Assembly: GCF_009908265.2 (NCBI RefSeq)
Contig: NZ_JAAATX020000004.1
Coordinates: 283,232 to 347,231 of the forward strand
Source of the DNA: Paragemmobacter amnigenus
GTDB taxonomy: Bacteria; Pseudomonadota; Alphaproteobacteria; Rhodobacterales; Rhodobacteraceae
Length of the DNA: 64,000 nucleotides
Direction: 5' to 3'
Made by a program: the position numbers and the translations under genes. The notes under the pieces were generated by a model, which was not told the origin of the DNA, did no database searches, and saw nothing but the letters and a program-made list of their open reading frames with translations. Numbering within the stretch: the first letter of the stretch is position 1; each line of letters opens with the position of its first letter. Positions 1 to 8,012 of this stretch are shown here, one piece after another.

Positions 1-116
1 ATCAGGTCCCCGACGACGCCGTCATCGCACCCCAAGGGGACACCATCGTCGCCGGTGACGACCCCGACTTCGACGCCCGCCTGCGCGCGCTGTCCCATTC
101 CCACGAAGGGGGCTGA
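1..116 (+). CDS. C-terminal end of a gene entering from the left, possibly NosL
   Basis: Reading frame 3 is open from the window edge and ends at the TGA at 114-116, one base before the ATG of the next gene. The visible 37 residues are acidic and histidine-containing and end in SHSHEGG. A NosL copper-chaperone C-terminus would fit because nosL commonly precedes the ApbE-like nosX in nitrous-oxide-reductase operons. That identification rests mainly on gene order; too little protein is visible to show a domain. Confidence 0.4.
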   Translation, partial: QVPDDAVIAPQGDTIVAGDDPDFDARLRALSHSHEGG

Positions 117-117
117 C

Positions 118-1011
118 ATGACCACCCGCCGCCGCTTTCTGCTGATCACCGCCGCGCTGGCCCTGTCCGGACCGGCCCACGCAGCCCGGCCCTTCGTCTG
201 GACCGGCACCGCCATGGGTTCTGCCGCGACGATCCGGCTGACCCACCCCGAGGCCGCCTCCCTGACCGCCCGCGCCGCAGGGGAAATCGACCGGCTGGAG
301 GATATCTTCAGCCTCTACCGCGCCAACTCGACCCTGTCGCGGCTGAACGCCACGGGCCACATCGACGCGCCGCCCTTCGAACTGCTGGAATGCCTGTCCA
401 TCGCGGCGGGCATCCATGACGCGACGGAGGGCCTTTTCGATCCCACGGTGCAGCGGCTCTGGCAGATGCAGGCCGAAGCCGCCACCGCCGGCCGCCCCCC
501 GACCGCAGCCGAACGCCGCGCCGCGCTGGCCATTACCGGCTGGCACCGCGTGGCCCGTGATGCCGACCGCGTGACACTGCCGCGGGGCATGGCGCTGACG
601 CTGAACGGCATCGCCCAAGGCTATGTTGCCGACCGCATCGCGCGCCTGTTGCAGGGCGAAGGTCTGACCGACGTCCTGATCGACACCGGCGAGATGCAGG
701 CTCTCGGCCCCCGCCGCTGGCCCGTCCATCTGCCGGACGGGACGCTGCATCCTCTGGCGGCGCAGGCGCTGGCCACATCCGCGCCGCGCGGCACGGTCTT
801 GGACCCGAGGGGACAGGTCGGCCACATCCTCGACCCGCGCACGGGCGACAGCGCGCCTCCGGTCTGGCGCTCCGTCTCGGTGGCAGCCCCCTCTGCCGCC
901 ATTGCCGATGCGCTATCCACCGCGGCCTGCCTCATGCCCGACGAAGCCACGATCCGCGCCGCGCTGGCCCGCGTGCCGGACAGCACCCTTATCCAGACGC
1001 TGCGCGCCTGA
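118..1011 (+). CDS. apbE: FAD:protein FMN transferase (ApbE family, probably NosX)
   Basis: This 297-residue protein covalently attaches FMN to threonines of partner flavoproteins in the periplasm. In nos operons the relative NosX flavinylates NosR, which passes electrons to nitrous oxide reductase. The N-terminus has a twin-arginine export motif (TRRRFLLI) and ends in an AHA-type cleavage site, so export by Tat is expected. Family motifs seen are NGIAQGYVAD, the substrate loop IDTGEMQALG and HILDPRTG near the C-terminus. I chose the ATG at 118 over the in-frame ATG at 55 because GAAGGGGG lies just upstream and the signal peptide then starts correctly. The preceding gene stops one base upstream, so the two are probably cotranscribed. 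ApbE is certain; the nos-specific role is inferred from context. Confidence 0.9.
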   Translation: MTTRRRFLLITAALALSGPAHAARPFVWTGTAMGSAATIRLTHPEAASLTARAAGEIDRLEDIFSLYRANSTLSRLNATGHIDAPPFELLECLSIAAGIHDATEGLFDPTVQRLWQMQAEAATAGRPPTAAERRAALAITGWHRVARDADRVTLPRGMALTLNGIAQGYVADRIARLLQGEGLTDVLIDTGEMQALGPRRWPVHLPDGTLHPLAAQALATSAPRGTVLDPRGQVGHILDPRTGDSAPPVWRSVSVAAPSAAIADALSTAACLMPDEATIRAALARVPDSTLIQTLRA

Positions 1012-1021
1012 CCGGACAGGC

Positions 1022-1051
1022 CCGGCCTGCCGCGTCGCCACGGCAGGCCGG
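1022..1051. terminator. Bidirectional hairpin between convergent genes
   Basis: A perfect 11-bp stem (CCGGCCTGCCG at 1022-1032 with its complement at 1041-1051) closes an 8-base loop. It fills the 47-bp gap between the apbE stop and the stop of the convergent monooxygenase. There is no long T run, so it may work as a weak or factor-assisted terminator for both sides. Confidence 0.6.
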
Positions 1052-1058
1052 ATTTGCG

Positions 1059-2858
1059 CTAGCCCAGATGATAGGTCTCGGGCACGCCATAGACCGGCGT
1101 GTCGATCCCCTCCATCCGCGCCTTCAGTTGCAGCGACAGGAACTGGCTATAATGGCGCGACTGGTGCAGGTTGCCGCCGTGGAACCACAGCGCCTCTTGC
1201 TGCGTGGGTTTCCACATGTTGCGCTGCTCGCCAACCCACGGCCCCGGGTCCTTGGGCGTGTCCGACCCCAGCCCCCAGCACTTGCCCACCTTGTCGGCCA
1301 CATCCTTGCCGATCAGGTCCGCCGCCCAGCCGTTCATCGACCCGTAGCCCGTGGCATAGACGATCACATCCGCCTCCAGCTTGGTGCCATCCTCCAGCAC
1401 CACGCCATCCGGCACGATCTCCTTCACGTTGCCATGCGCCAGCTTGATCTTGCCGTCGATGATCAACTGGCTGGCGCCCACATCGATGTAATAGCCCGAC
1501 CCGCGGCGCAGGTATTTCATGAACAGCCCCGACCCGTCGGCGCCCCAGTCCAGCCAGAACCCTGCTTTTTCAAGTCCGGCATAGAAGTCGGCATCCACCT
1601 CCTTCATCTTCTCGTAAAGCGGGATCTGGAAGGTGTGCAGGATCTTGTAGGGCAGCGAGGCGAAGATCAGGTCCGCCTTCTCGGTCGTCATGCCCGACCG
1701 CACCGCCTGTTCGGAATAAAGCCCGCCCAGCCCGATATCCATCAGCGTATCCGACCGCACGATGTGCGTCGACGACCGCTGCACCATGGTGACATCGACA
1801 TCATTTTCCCAAAGCGCCGCGCAGATGTCATGGGCCGAGTTGTTGGACCCGATCACCACCGCCTTCTTGCCCTTGTAGGCATCCGGCCCCGGATGGCGCG
1901 ACGAATGGTGCTGGTCGCCCTTGAATGTCTCCATCCCCTTGTAGGTCGGCACATTCGCCTTGCCCGACATGCCGGTGGCCAGCACCAGCTGCTTGGGGCG
2001 CAGCGTCACCTCCTGCCCGTCGCGCTCGACGACGACCGTCCATTCCTTGGTCTTCTCGTCATACTTGGCCGACTTGCAGGTGGTCTTGGCCCAGTAGTTC
2101 AGCTCCATGACCTTGGTGTACATCTCCAGCCAGTCGCCGATTTTGTCCTTCGGCGCAAAGACGGGCCAGTTCTCGGGGAACTTGATATAGGGCAGGTGGT
2201 CGTACCAGACGGGGTCATGCAGACACAGCGACTTGTACCGGTTGCGCCAGCTGTCGCCGGGCTTTTCGTTCTTCTCGATGATGATGGCCGGAACGCCCAG
2301 TTGCCGCAGCCGCGCGCCCAGCGCGATGCCGCCCTGCCCGCCGCCGATGATCAGGACGTAAGGCTGCCTAGTATAGCCCAGTTCGCGCGCCTCGGCCTCG
2401 CGCTCTTCCTTCCAGCTTGGCCGGTGCTTGCCCGCGCCGTGCTTGGCCCCCAGCGGCCGGTTGAAGCCCTTGTGCTCCTCATGCCCCTTCAGCTCCACCA
2501 TCGTGGTAAGCAGCGTCCAGATTTTCCCGCCGATCAGGCGCACCAGACCATAGCCCCGCGCGACGCCCGTCTCGAACTCGATCCATGCGGTCGTCACGCC
2601 GCCATCCTCTGCCGCCGTCTCTCCCTCGGCGATCTTCCATCCCGTGGGTTTGGTCGTGGCAAGCTGCGACTTCAGCATCCCCGAAATTGCATCCTTCCCC
2701 TCGCTCGTGTGGATGTTCCAGGTGAAGGTGACAAGGTCGCGCCAATAGCAGTCGTCCTGAAAGCAGGCCAGGGCGGCGGCGATGTCGCCCCGCTCCAGCG
2801 CCGCCCCGAACGTGTCGAGCACTCCCTGCACCTCGGCATTCGCGGTGGTGTCGAGCAT
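1059..2858 (-). CDS. Flavin-containing monooxygenase with N-terminal SnoaL/NTF2-like domain
   Basis: This 599-residue protein has two parts. Residues about 1-125 look like an NTF2/SnoaL-like domain (LDTFGAALERGDIAAALACF and onward). Residues about 165-599 form a class B flavin monooxygenase: FAD-binding GGGQGG at 172-177, an FxGxxxH-type fingerprint (FKGDQHHSSRH), a second nucleotide-binding motif VIGSNNSAHD, and the late VIVYATGYG motif. Such enzymes use NAD(P)H and O2 to oxygenate N, S or ketone substrates; the substrate here is not readable from sequence. The start at 2858 is supported by GGGAGG about 5 bases upstream. The regulator gene immediately upstream on the same strand (stop at 3018) probably controls it. 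Confidence 0.85.
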   Translation of the reverse strand: MLDTTANAEVQGVLDTFGAALERGDIAAALACFQDDCYWRDLVTFTWNIHTSEGKDAISGMLKSQLATTKPTGWKIAEGETAAEDGGVTTAWIEFETGVARGYGLVRLIGGKIWTLLTTMVELKGHEEHKGFNRPLGAKHGAGKHRPSWKEEREAEARELGYTRQPYVLIIGGGQGGIALGARLRQLGVPAIIIEKNEKPGDSWRNRYKSLCLHDPVWYDHLPYIKFPENWPVFAPKDKIGDWLEMYTKVMELNYWAKTTCKSAKYDEKTKEWTVVVERDGQEVTLRPKQLVLATGMSGKANVPTYKGMETFKGDQHHSSRHPGPDAYKGKKAVVIGSNNSAHDICAALWENDVDVTMVQRSSTHIVRSDTLMDIGLGGLYSEQAVRSGMTTEKADLIFASLPYKILHTFQIPLYEKMKEVDADFYAGLEKAGFWLDWGADGSGLFMKYLRRGSGYYIDVGASQLIIDGKIKLAHGNVKEIVPDGVVLEDGTKLEADVIVYATGYGSMNGWAADLIGKDVADKVGKCWGLGSDTPKDPGPWVGEQRNMWKPTQQEALWFHGGNLHQSRHYSQFLSLQLKARMEGIDTPVYGVPETYHLG

Positions 2859-3017
2859 TTGTTCCTCCCGTTTTTTCGCTCTTGCTGGTGCAAGGGTGCG
2901 GCAGCGGGCCGCGCTGTCACGGACCGAATGGCCTGCCGCAGCCGCGCAACACACTTTCCGGCCCATCCTGTTGCACGCGCAACATCGCCCGCAACACAGG
3001 CTGCAACGCGCAGCCGT

Positions 3018-4784
3018 TCAATGCGGCAACAGCCCCTCGCGCCGCGCACGGCGCAGGATCGTCGACCGGTTCACGCCCATCCGCCGCGCCGCCAGCGACA
3101 TGTTCCCCCCGCAAGCGGAAAGGATGGCCGCCAGCGATTCCGGGGCTCCGGCCTCGGCGGCCAGCGGGGCAGACGGCAGGTCGGGAAGGTCGATCACCGA
3201 TCCCTCGGCCAGCGCCACCGCGACCTCCAGCGTATTGGCCAGTTCCCGCAGGTTGCCCGGCCAGTGCCGTGCCTTCAACTCGGCCCGCGCAGCCGGAGAC
3301 AGGCGCAGCGTATCGGGGCGGAGATGGCCGAACTGGCGCATCATGCGATCGGCAAGCCAGTCGAAATCCTGCCGCAGCCGCAAGGGCGGCAGGGTCAGCG
3401 TGACTGCCGCCAACCGGAAGAACAGATCGGCGCGGAACGCCCCGCCCCGCACCATGCCCGCAAGGTCAGCCGCACTGGCGGTGATCAGGCGCGGGCGGCG
3501 GCGCAGTGGCAGTGCATCGAAGCCCGCGATGATCTGAAGCAGCCGCCCCTGCCCCTCGACGCCCAGATCTTCGGGCGCGTCCAGAAACAACGTGCCACCC
3601 GCCGCAGCCTCAGCCAGCACTTCCCAGCCTGCGGCAGGCCCCGCGCAGGGCAAGGTGACGAAGGGACGGCTGCCGCCCTGTGCGGTATGGATCGCCCGCA
3701 CCAGCCGGTCCTTGCCCGTCCCGACCTCGCCCGCGACCAGCAAGGGAATTGTCGTCGGTGCCAATCGTGCCGCCTCGGCCAGAAGGCGCTGGATCACCGG
3801 ATCGGCCCCGCCGATGCTCTGGAAGGCCGCAGCCATGCCGGATCGCGCCACGGCGGGCATCCTCTCGGACTGCGGGGCGATGGCATGGCCGAACATCCCC
3901 TGCCCGTCGCGCAACTGGATCAGCCGCTCTTCGGTCGGCCGCCCCCGCATCAGGTCGGGCAGGCTGTCCACCGACAGGTCGAAAAAGCGGTCGATCCTTT
4001 CGCCCAGAACCGGACCCGCTGCCTGTCGCCGCAGCACCGTCTCGGCCCCATGCGTCATGCCGATGATCCGCCCCGATCCGTCCAGCGCCACCGCCGCATC
4101 CGGGTCCACATCCAGAAACTCGGGGCTGGTGGAAAAGCGGAACACCCAGTCGCCGCGGTTCATCGCCATCAGGTTCGCCATCTCCACCCGCCGCACACTC
4201 GCCTTCACAAGGTTCAGCGCAAGGCTCTGGCTGATCTTCGGCTGGGGCGACCGCAAGAGCGAGATGTCCAGCACCGCCGCCAGATTGCCGCCCGTGTCGA
4301 AGATCGGCGCGGCGGTGCAGGACAGCGGCGTATGGGTCAGGTCGAAATGGTCGCTCTGGTGGATCGTGATTGCCTCCTTGGTCACGATGCACGACCCCAC
4401 CCCGCAGGTGCCCGCCAGCGTCTCGGACCAGTCCGATCCCAGATACAGCCCCGCGCGGCGCAACTCGTCCTCGAATTTCGGATCGCCGAAATAGTCGACC
4501 GTCACGCCCTTGGCATCGGCCAGCAACAGCACGTATTTCTGCCCCGCGATCTGGCGGAACAGCGCCTCCAGCCCGCTGCGCGCGATGGCGATCAGTCGCT
4601 CGGACTGCTCGCGGTGTTCGCGCAACTGGGTTTCGGTCACGATATGGGCGGGGCTGGGGCGCGCGGGGTCCAGCCCGTATTCCTCGACACAGCGCCGCCA
4701 GCTTTGCGCCACGACCTCGTCCCTGCCGGACGGCGACCCGTTCAGCACCCTGTCGATCTCGTGCACATGGTCGCGGTCGCGCAT
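3018..4784 (-). CDS. AcoR-like transcriptional regulator with degenerate AAA+ domain
   Basis: This 588-residue protein has the layout of acetoin-catabolism-type activators: a sensory GAF region (about residues 80-195), a PAS-like segment (about 215-280), an AAA+ domain and a Fis-type helix-turn-helix (about 554-588, with NMSLAARRMGVNRSTILRR). Walker A is present (GEVGTGK, 352-358). However, the stretch that normally carries the sigma-54-contacting GAFTGA loop is missing: the chain runs from FVTLPCAG directly to GGTLFLDA. Walker B reads LFLDA instead of LFLDE. It therefore may not drive sigma-54 open-complex formation and may act on another sigma factor or as a repressor. It lies upstream of and in the same direction as the flavin monooxygenase. 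GGGGGAGG precedes the ATG. Confidence 0.85.
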   Translation of the reverse strand: MRDRDHVHEIDRVLNGSPSGRDEVVAQSWRRCVEEYGLDPARPSPAHIVTETQLREHREQSERLIAIARSGLEALFRQIAGQKYVLLLADAKGVTVDYFGDPKFEDELRRAGLYLGSDWSETLAGTCGVGSCIVTKEAITIHQSDHFDLTHTPLSCTAAPIFDTGGNLAAVLDISLLRSPQPKISQSLALNLVKASVRRVEMANLMAMNRGDWVFRFSTSPEFLDVDPDAAVALDGSGRIIGMTHGAETVLRRQAAGPVLGERIDRFFDLSVDSLPDLMRGRPTEERLIQLRDGQGMFGHAIAPQSERMPAVARSGMAAAFQSIGGADPVIQRLLAEAARLAPTTIPLLVAGEVGTGKDRLVRAIHTAQGGSRPFVTLPCAGPAAGWEVLAEAAAGGTLFLDAPEDLGVEGQGRLLQIIAGFDALPLRRRPRLITASAADLAGMVRGGAFRADLFFRLAAVTLTLPPLRLRQDFDWLADRMMRQFGHLRPDTLRLSPAARAELKARHWPGNLRELANTLEVAVALAEGSVIDLPDLPSAPLAAEAGAPESLAAILSACGGNMSLAARRMGVNRSTILRRARREGLLPH

Positions 4785-4898
4785 CCCGTCCTCCCCCGGT
4801 TCACGCAGGCCTCAGGCACGGACTTGCAACACCCCGCGCCACGGGGAATGCTGCCCCGTTGCGGGCCACCGCTCAAGTGGAGAATGGTCGTAGACCGC

Positions 4899-5030
4899 CT
4901 AGCCCGTCACACGCAGACCCAGCACCGCCCGAACCCACGCCGCGAACCGCGACGGGGACGCCCGGCGCGCGGGGGCAACGGGCGTGCGGACCCGCCGCAT
5001 TCCGGCGGCATCGATGAAGATATGCGACAT
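4899..5030 (-). CDS. Small basic protein, 43 residues, unknown function
   Basis: A short reading frame starts with ATG at 5030 and is preceded by AGGAGGG at a normal spacing, which is one of the better ribosome-binding sites in this area. The product is arginine- and alanine-rich (MSHIFIDAAGMRRVRTPV at the N-terminus) with no membrane segment. It follows the ABC transporter ATPase gene by 94 bases on the same strand, so it may be the last gene of that operon. The frame could be extended upstream to 5127, but no good ribosome-binding site supports this. No family was recognised. Confidence 0.4.
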   Translation of the reverse strand: MSHIFIDAAGMRRVRTPVAPARRASPSRFAAWVRAVLGLRVTG

Positions 5031-5124
5031 GGCAGACCCTCCTGCGCTGGTGTCCGTCATCAGCGGGGCGAACCGCCCCCCGGCGATGCTTCCAAGCGGC
5101 AGCATGCCAAGGGGCGGGCGCATC

Positions 5125-6228
5125 TCAGACCTCGGCGACAAGGTGGCCGTCGGCGGGCGACCAGTGCGCGTAAAGCCGCTGGCCGATCCCGACCGGCAGG
5201 TTCTCCAGCGCCTCGTGACCCATCTGGACACGGATTTCCTGACCGTGGTCGGTCTCCAGATACAGCGTCGCGGTCGCGCCCACGAATTCCTCGCCGATCA
5301 CCTTGGCCGGAACCACGTTCACCGCATCGGCGGGACGCGCGACCGACAGGCCCATCCGCGTGTCCAGCACCGTCACCGTCGCCGTCGATCCCGGCACGGG
5401 ACGCGACCGGCGGGCGGTATCGGGCAGGGCCAGCCGCATCCGGCCCGACGGCGCGTCGATCTCCATCGCCCCCTCGCTGACCGAGGCGACCTTGCCGCTG
5501 AAGATGTTGGACGATCCAAGGAAATCCGCCACGAACTTCGTGCGTGGCGTGCGATAGATCTCCTGCGGGGTGCCGATCTGCTCGATCACGCCGCGCGACA
5601 TGATGACCACGCGGTCGGCCATCGAGAACGCCTCGGACTGGCTGTGCGTGACGTAGACGAAGGTGATCCCCGTCTCGCGCTGCAGCGTCTTGAGCACCGC
5701 CTGCATCCGCACCTTCAGCGCGGCATCCAGCGCCGAAAGCGGCTCGTCCAGCAGCAGGATTTCCGGCTCCACCACCAGCGACCGCGCCAGCGCCACGCGC
5801 TGCCGCTGCCCGCCCGAAAGCTGCGCGATGTTGCGCTCGGCAAATTCCGAGATCTGCATCCGGTCCAGCCACTGCTCGGCGCGCCGCCGCCGCTCGGCCT
5901 TGCCCACGCCGCGCATCTTCAGCGCGAACTCGACATTCTCGCGCACGTTCAGGAACGGGAACAGCGCAAGGCTCTGCCACACCATCGGCGTGTCGCGCTG
6001 CCAGGTGGGCAGATGGTTGATGGGCTTGCCCGACAGGCGGATCGTCCCTTCGGTCGGTGCCTCCAGACCCGCCAGCATCCGCAGCGTCGTCGTCTTGCCG
6101 CAGCCGGACGATCCCATGATCGCAAGGAACTCGCCCTTCTTGATCTCGAAATCCATCCGCTGCACGGCCGTGAAGTTGCCGAACCGCTTGACCACTCCCT
6201 CAAAGGAAACCAGCGTATCGCGTTCCAT
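5125..6228 (-). CDS. ABC transporter ATP-binding protein (PotA-type)
   Basis: This 367-residue cytoplasmic ATPase powers a spermidine/putrescine-type importer. It has Walker A (GSSGCGKTT), a complete signature LSGGQRQR, Walker B LLLDEP followed by the D-loop, the switch histidine in VTHSQSEAFSMADR, and a C-terminal TOBE-type regulatory domain ending in HLVAEV. The start at 6228 gives a normal N-terminus (MERDTLVSFEGVVKRFG). It follows the second permease gene by 5 bases and forms an operon with the genes up to 9143. The transported substrate cannot be assigned from sequence; proximity to creatininase and creatinase suggests small nitrogenous compounds. Confidence 0.9.
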   Translation of the reverse strand: MERDTLVSFEGVVKRFGNFTAVQRMDFEIKKGEFLAIMGSSGCGKTTTLRMLAGLEAPTEGTIRLSGKPINHLPTWQRDTPMVWQSLALFPFLNVRENVEFALKMRGVGKAERRRRAEQWLDRMQISEFAERNIAQLSGGQRQRVALARSLVVEPEILLLDEPLSALDAALKVRMQAVLKTLQRETGITFVYVTHSQSEAFSMADRVVIMSRGVIEQIGTPQEIYRTPRTKFVADFLGSSNIFSGKVASVSEGAMEIDAPSGRMRLALPDTARRSRPVPGSTATVTVLDTRMGLSVARPADAVNVVPAKVIGEEFVGATATLYLETDHGQEIRVQMGHEALENLPVGIGQRLYAHWSPADGHLVAEV

Positions 6229-6233
6229 CCGAT

Positions 6234-7067
6234 TTACTCCTGTCCGGCCGCAGCAAGGCGGGCTTTCGCGCCGCGACCCGTCAGCAGAAGCTGGGCAAGG
6301 ATCACAAGCGTCATGGATGTGACAAAGACAAAGGTGCCGATGGCGTTGATGCGCGGGCTGACCTGCCCCTGAAGGAAGCCCAGCACCTTGACGGGCAGCG
6401 TCTCGTTCAGGCCCGACACGAACCACGCCACGGCGAATTCGTCGAAGGACACGGCCATCGTGATGAACAGCGCGCCGAACACGGCGGGCTTGCAGAAGGG
6501 CAGGATCACATGCCGCATCGTCTGCCATTCCGACGCGCCAAGGTTCCAGGCGGCGGGTTCCAGCGCGGGGTCCATCTGGTTCAGCCGCAGCCGGATCACC
6601 GCCATGGCAAAGGGCGCGCAGACCACGACATGGCTGATGATGACCGACAGCGCATTGCCCGACAGATCGATCCGCGACAGATAGGCCAGCATTGCCAGAC
6701 CCAGAATGATGACCGGGATCGTCGGCGGCAGCAGCGCCAGCGCCAGATAGACCTGCTTGCCAAAGAACTTGTAGCGATAGTCGGTATAGGCCGCACCGAA
6801 GCCCAGCGCGGTCGAGATCACGCCCACGATCACCCCGACGGTCAACGTGTTACGCAGCCCTTCCCAGACCAGCGGGTCGGATGCCACGGCGTGGTACCAG
6901 TCCAGCGTGAAATCGCCCAGCGGGATCGACGGGAACCGGTCCGAGTTGAACGAGAAGACGAAGCTCGCCGCGATCGGTGCAAAGACAAAGGCATAGGCCA
7001 GCAGGACATAGAGCTTCAGCCCCCAGTCCACGGCGCGGTTGCGGTTGATATGTTCCGATCCGCTCAT
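6234..7067 (-). CDS. ABC transporter permease (PotC-type)
   Basis: This 277-residue inner-membrane protein has about six hydrophobic segments and the BPD permease EAA-type loop (EPAAWNLGASEWQTMRHVIL). Its ATG at 7067 overlaps the stop of the upstream permease by four bases (ATGA), indicating translational coupling. With the ATPase at 5125, the permease at 7064 and the binding protein at 8013 it makes one importer. Confidence 0.88.
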   Translation of the reverse strand: MSGSEHINRNRAVDWGLKLYVLLAYAFVFAPIAASFVFSFNSDRFPSIPLGDFTLDWYHAVASDPLVWEGLRNTLTVGVIVGVISTALGFGAAYTDYRYKFFGKQVYLALALLPPTIPVIILGLAMLAYLSRIDLSGNALSVIISHVVVCAPFAMAVIRLRLNQMDPALEPAAWNLGASEWQTMRHVILPFCKPAVFGALFITMAVSFDEFAVAWFVSGLNETLPVKVLGFLQGQVSPRINAIGTFVFVTSMTLVILAQLLLTGRGAKARLAAAGQE

Positions 7068-7924
7068 TTCCCCACCTCTTTCGATGCGCGACCCGCATAG
7101 GCAAAGCGGACGGCGACAAAGGCCACGACTAGAAGCGTCGCGATCATGGTCAGCGCGATCACCGCCGCGCGGGGCCATTGCTGGCCGGATTTCGTGGTGT
7201 CAGTGATCAGGATGGACAGTGTGGTCGGATCACCACCCCCCAGATAGATCGGGCTGACGAAGTCGCCAAAGCTCAGGATGAAGGCAAACAGCGCCGCGAT
7301 CACCAGCCCGACGCGGGCCGAGGGGATCACCACCTCGAACACGGTCCGCATCCGCCCGCAGCGCATGTTGTGCGCCGCCTCGATCAGGTTGCGGTCGATG
7401 AAGGCAAGGCTGAAAAGTTGCAGCAGCACGACCAGCGGAAAGGCCAGCGTCAGATAGCCCACCAGCGTCGCGCCCTTGGTGTTCAGCATTCCATAAGGCC
7501 CAAGCCCGACATAGCCGAGCATGACGTTCACGATCCCCGCATCGGACAGGAAGATCTGCCAGGAATAGACCCGCACCAGATAGCTGGTGAAGAACGGGAT
7601 CACCATCAGGAACACCGCCCAGCGCCGCGCCGTATCCGACAGTTTGAAGGCGATGGCATAGGCGCAGGGAAAGGCCAGCGCACTGGTCAGCGCGGCTGCT
7701 ACGGTGGCAAGCGCAAAGGTCGTGCCATAGGCCTGCCAGAACACCCCGCGCGAGAACATGGTCACCCAGTTCACCGTGTCGAAGTCCGGCGTCATGGTGA
7801 AGTTCTTCACCGTCCAGAAGCTCAGCGCGACAAGAAAGACCAGCGGGAACACAAAGAACAGAAGCTGCCAGACAAGAAGCGGCAGCGAGAATGTCAGACC
7901 GTATAGGGACAGCCGGGATCGCAT
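7064..7924 (-). CDS. ABC transporter permease (PotB-type)
   Basis: This 286-residue inner-membrane protein begins MRSRLSLYGLTF and has six predicted membrane segments. The EAA-like loop is IEAAHNMRCGRMRTVFEVVI. The start at 7924 was chosen because the reading frame upstream of it (to 8101) runs through the hairpin and into the binding-protein gene. It overlaps the second permease by four bases. Confidence 0.88.
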   Translation of the reverse strand: MRSRLSLYGLTFSLPLLVWQLLFFVFPLVFLVALSFWTVKNFTMTPDFDTVNWVTMFSRGVFWQAYGTTFALATVAAALTSALAFPCAYAIAFKLSDTARRWAVFLMVIPFFTSYLVRVYSWQIFLSDAGIVNVMLGYVGLGPYGMLNTKGATLVGYLTLAFPLVVLLQLFSLAFIDRNLIEAAHNMRCGRMRTVFEVVIPSARVGLVIAALFAFILSFGDFVSPIYLGGGDPTTLSILITDTTKSGQQWPRAAVIALTMIATLLVVAFVAVRFAYAGRASKEVGK

Positions 7925-7956
7925 GGCGCGCTTCTCTGTCTTTGGTGTTGCAAGAC

Positions 7957-7981
7957 GGGGGGCGGCTTTGCGCCGCCCCCC
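7957..7981 (-). terminator. Intra-operon hairpin after the binding-protein gene
   Basis: A GC-only stem of about 10 bp (GGGGGGCGGC paired with its complement, loop of about five bases) lies between the binding-protein stop at 8013 and the permease start at 7924. No T tract follows on the minus strand. Hairpins in this position commonly stabilise the binding-protein mRNA or attenuate permease expression. Confidence 0.55.
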
Positions 7982-8012
7982 TGCTGTTGCGATGGCAGCT
8001 CCGACGCGCATG

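Noticed and set aside
1068..5480. 1470-residue open frame on the plus strand
   Set aside because: It runs antisense to three well-supported minus-strand genes; such frames arise from the strong GC bias at third codon positions. No domain was seen.
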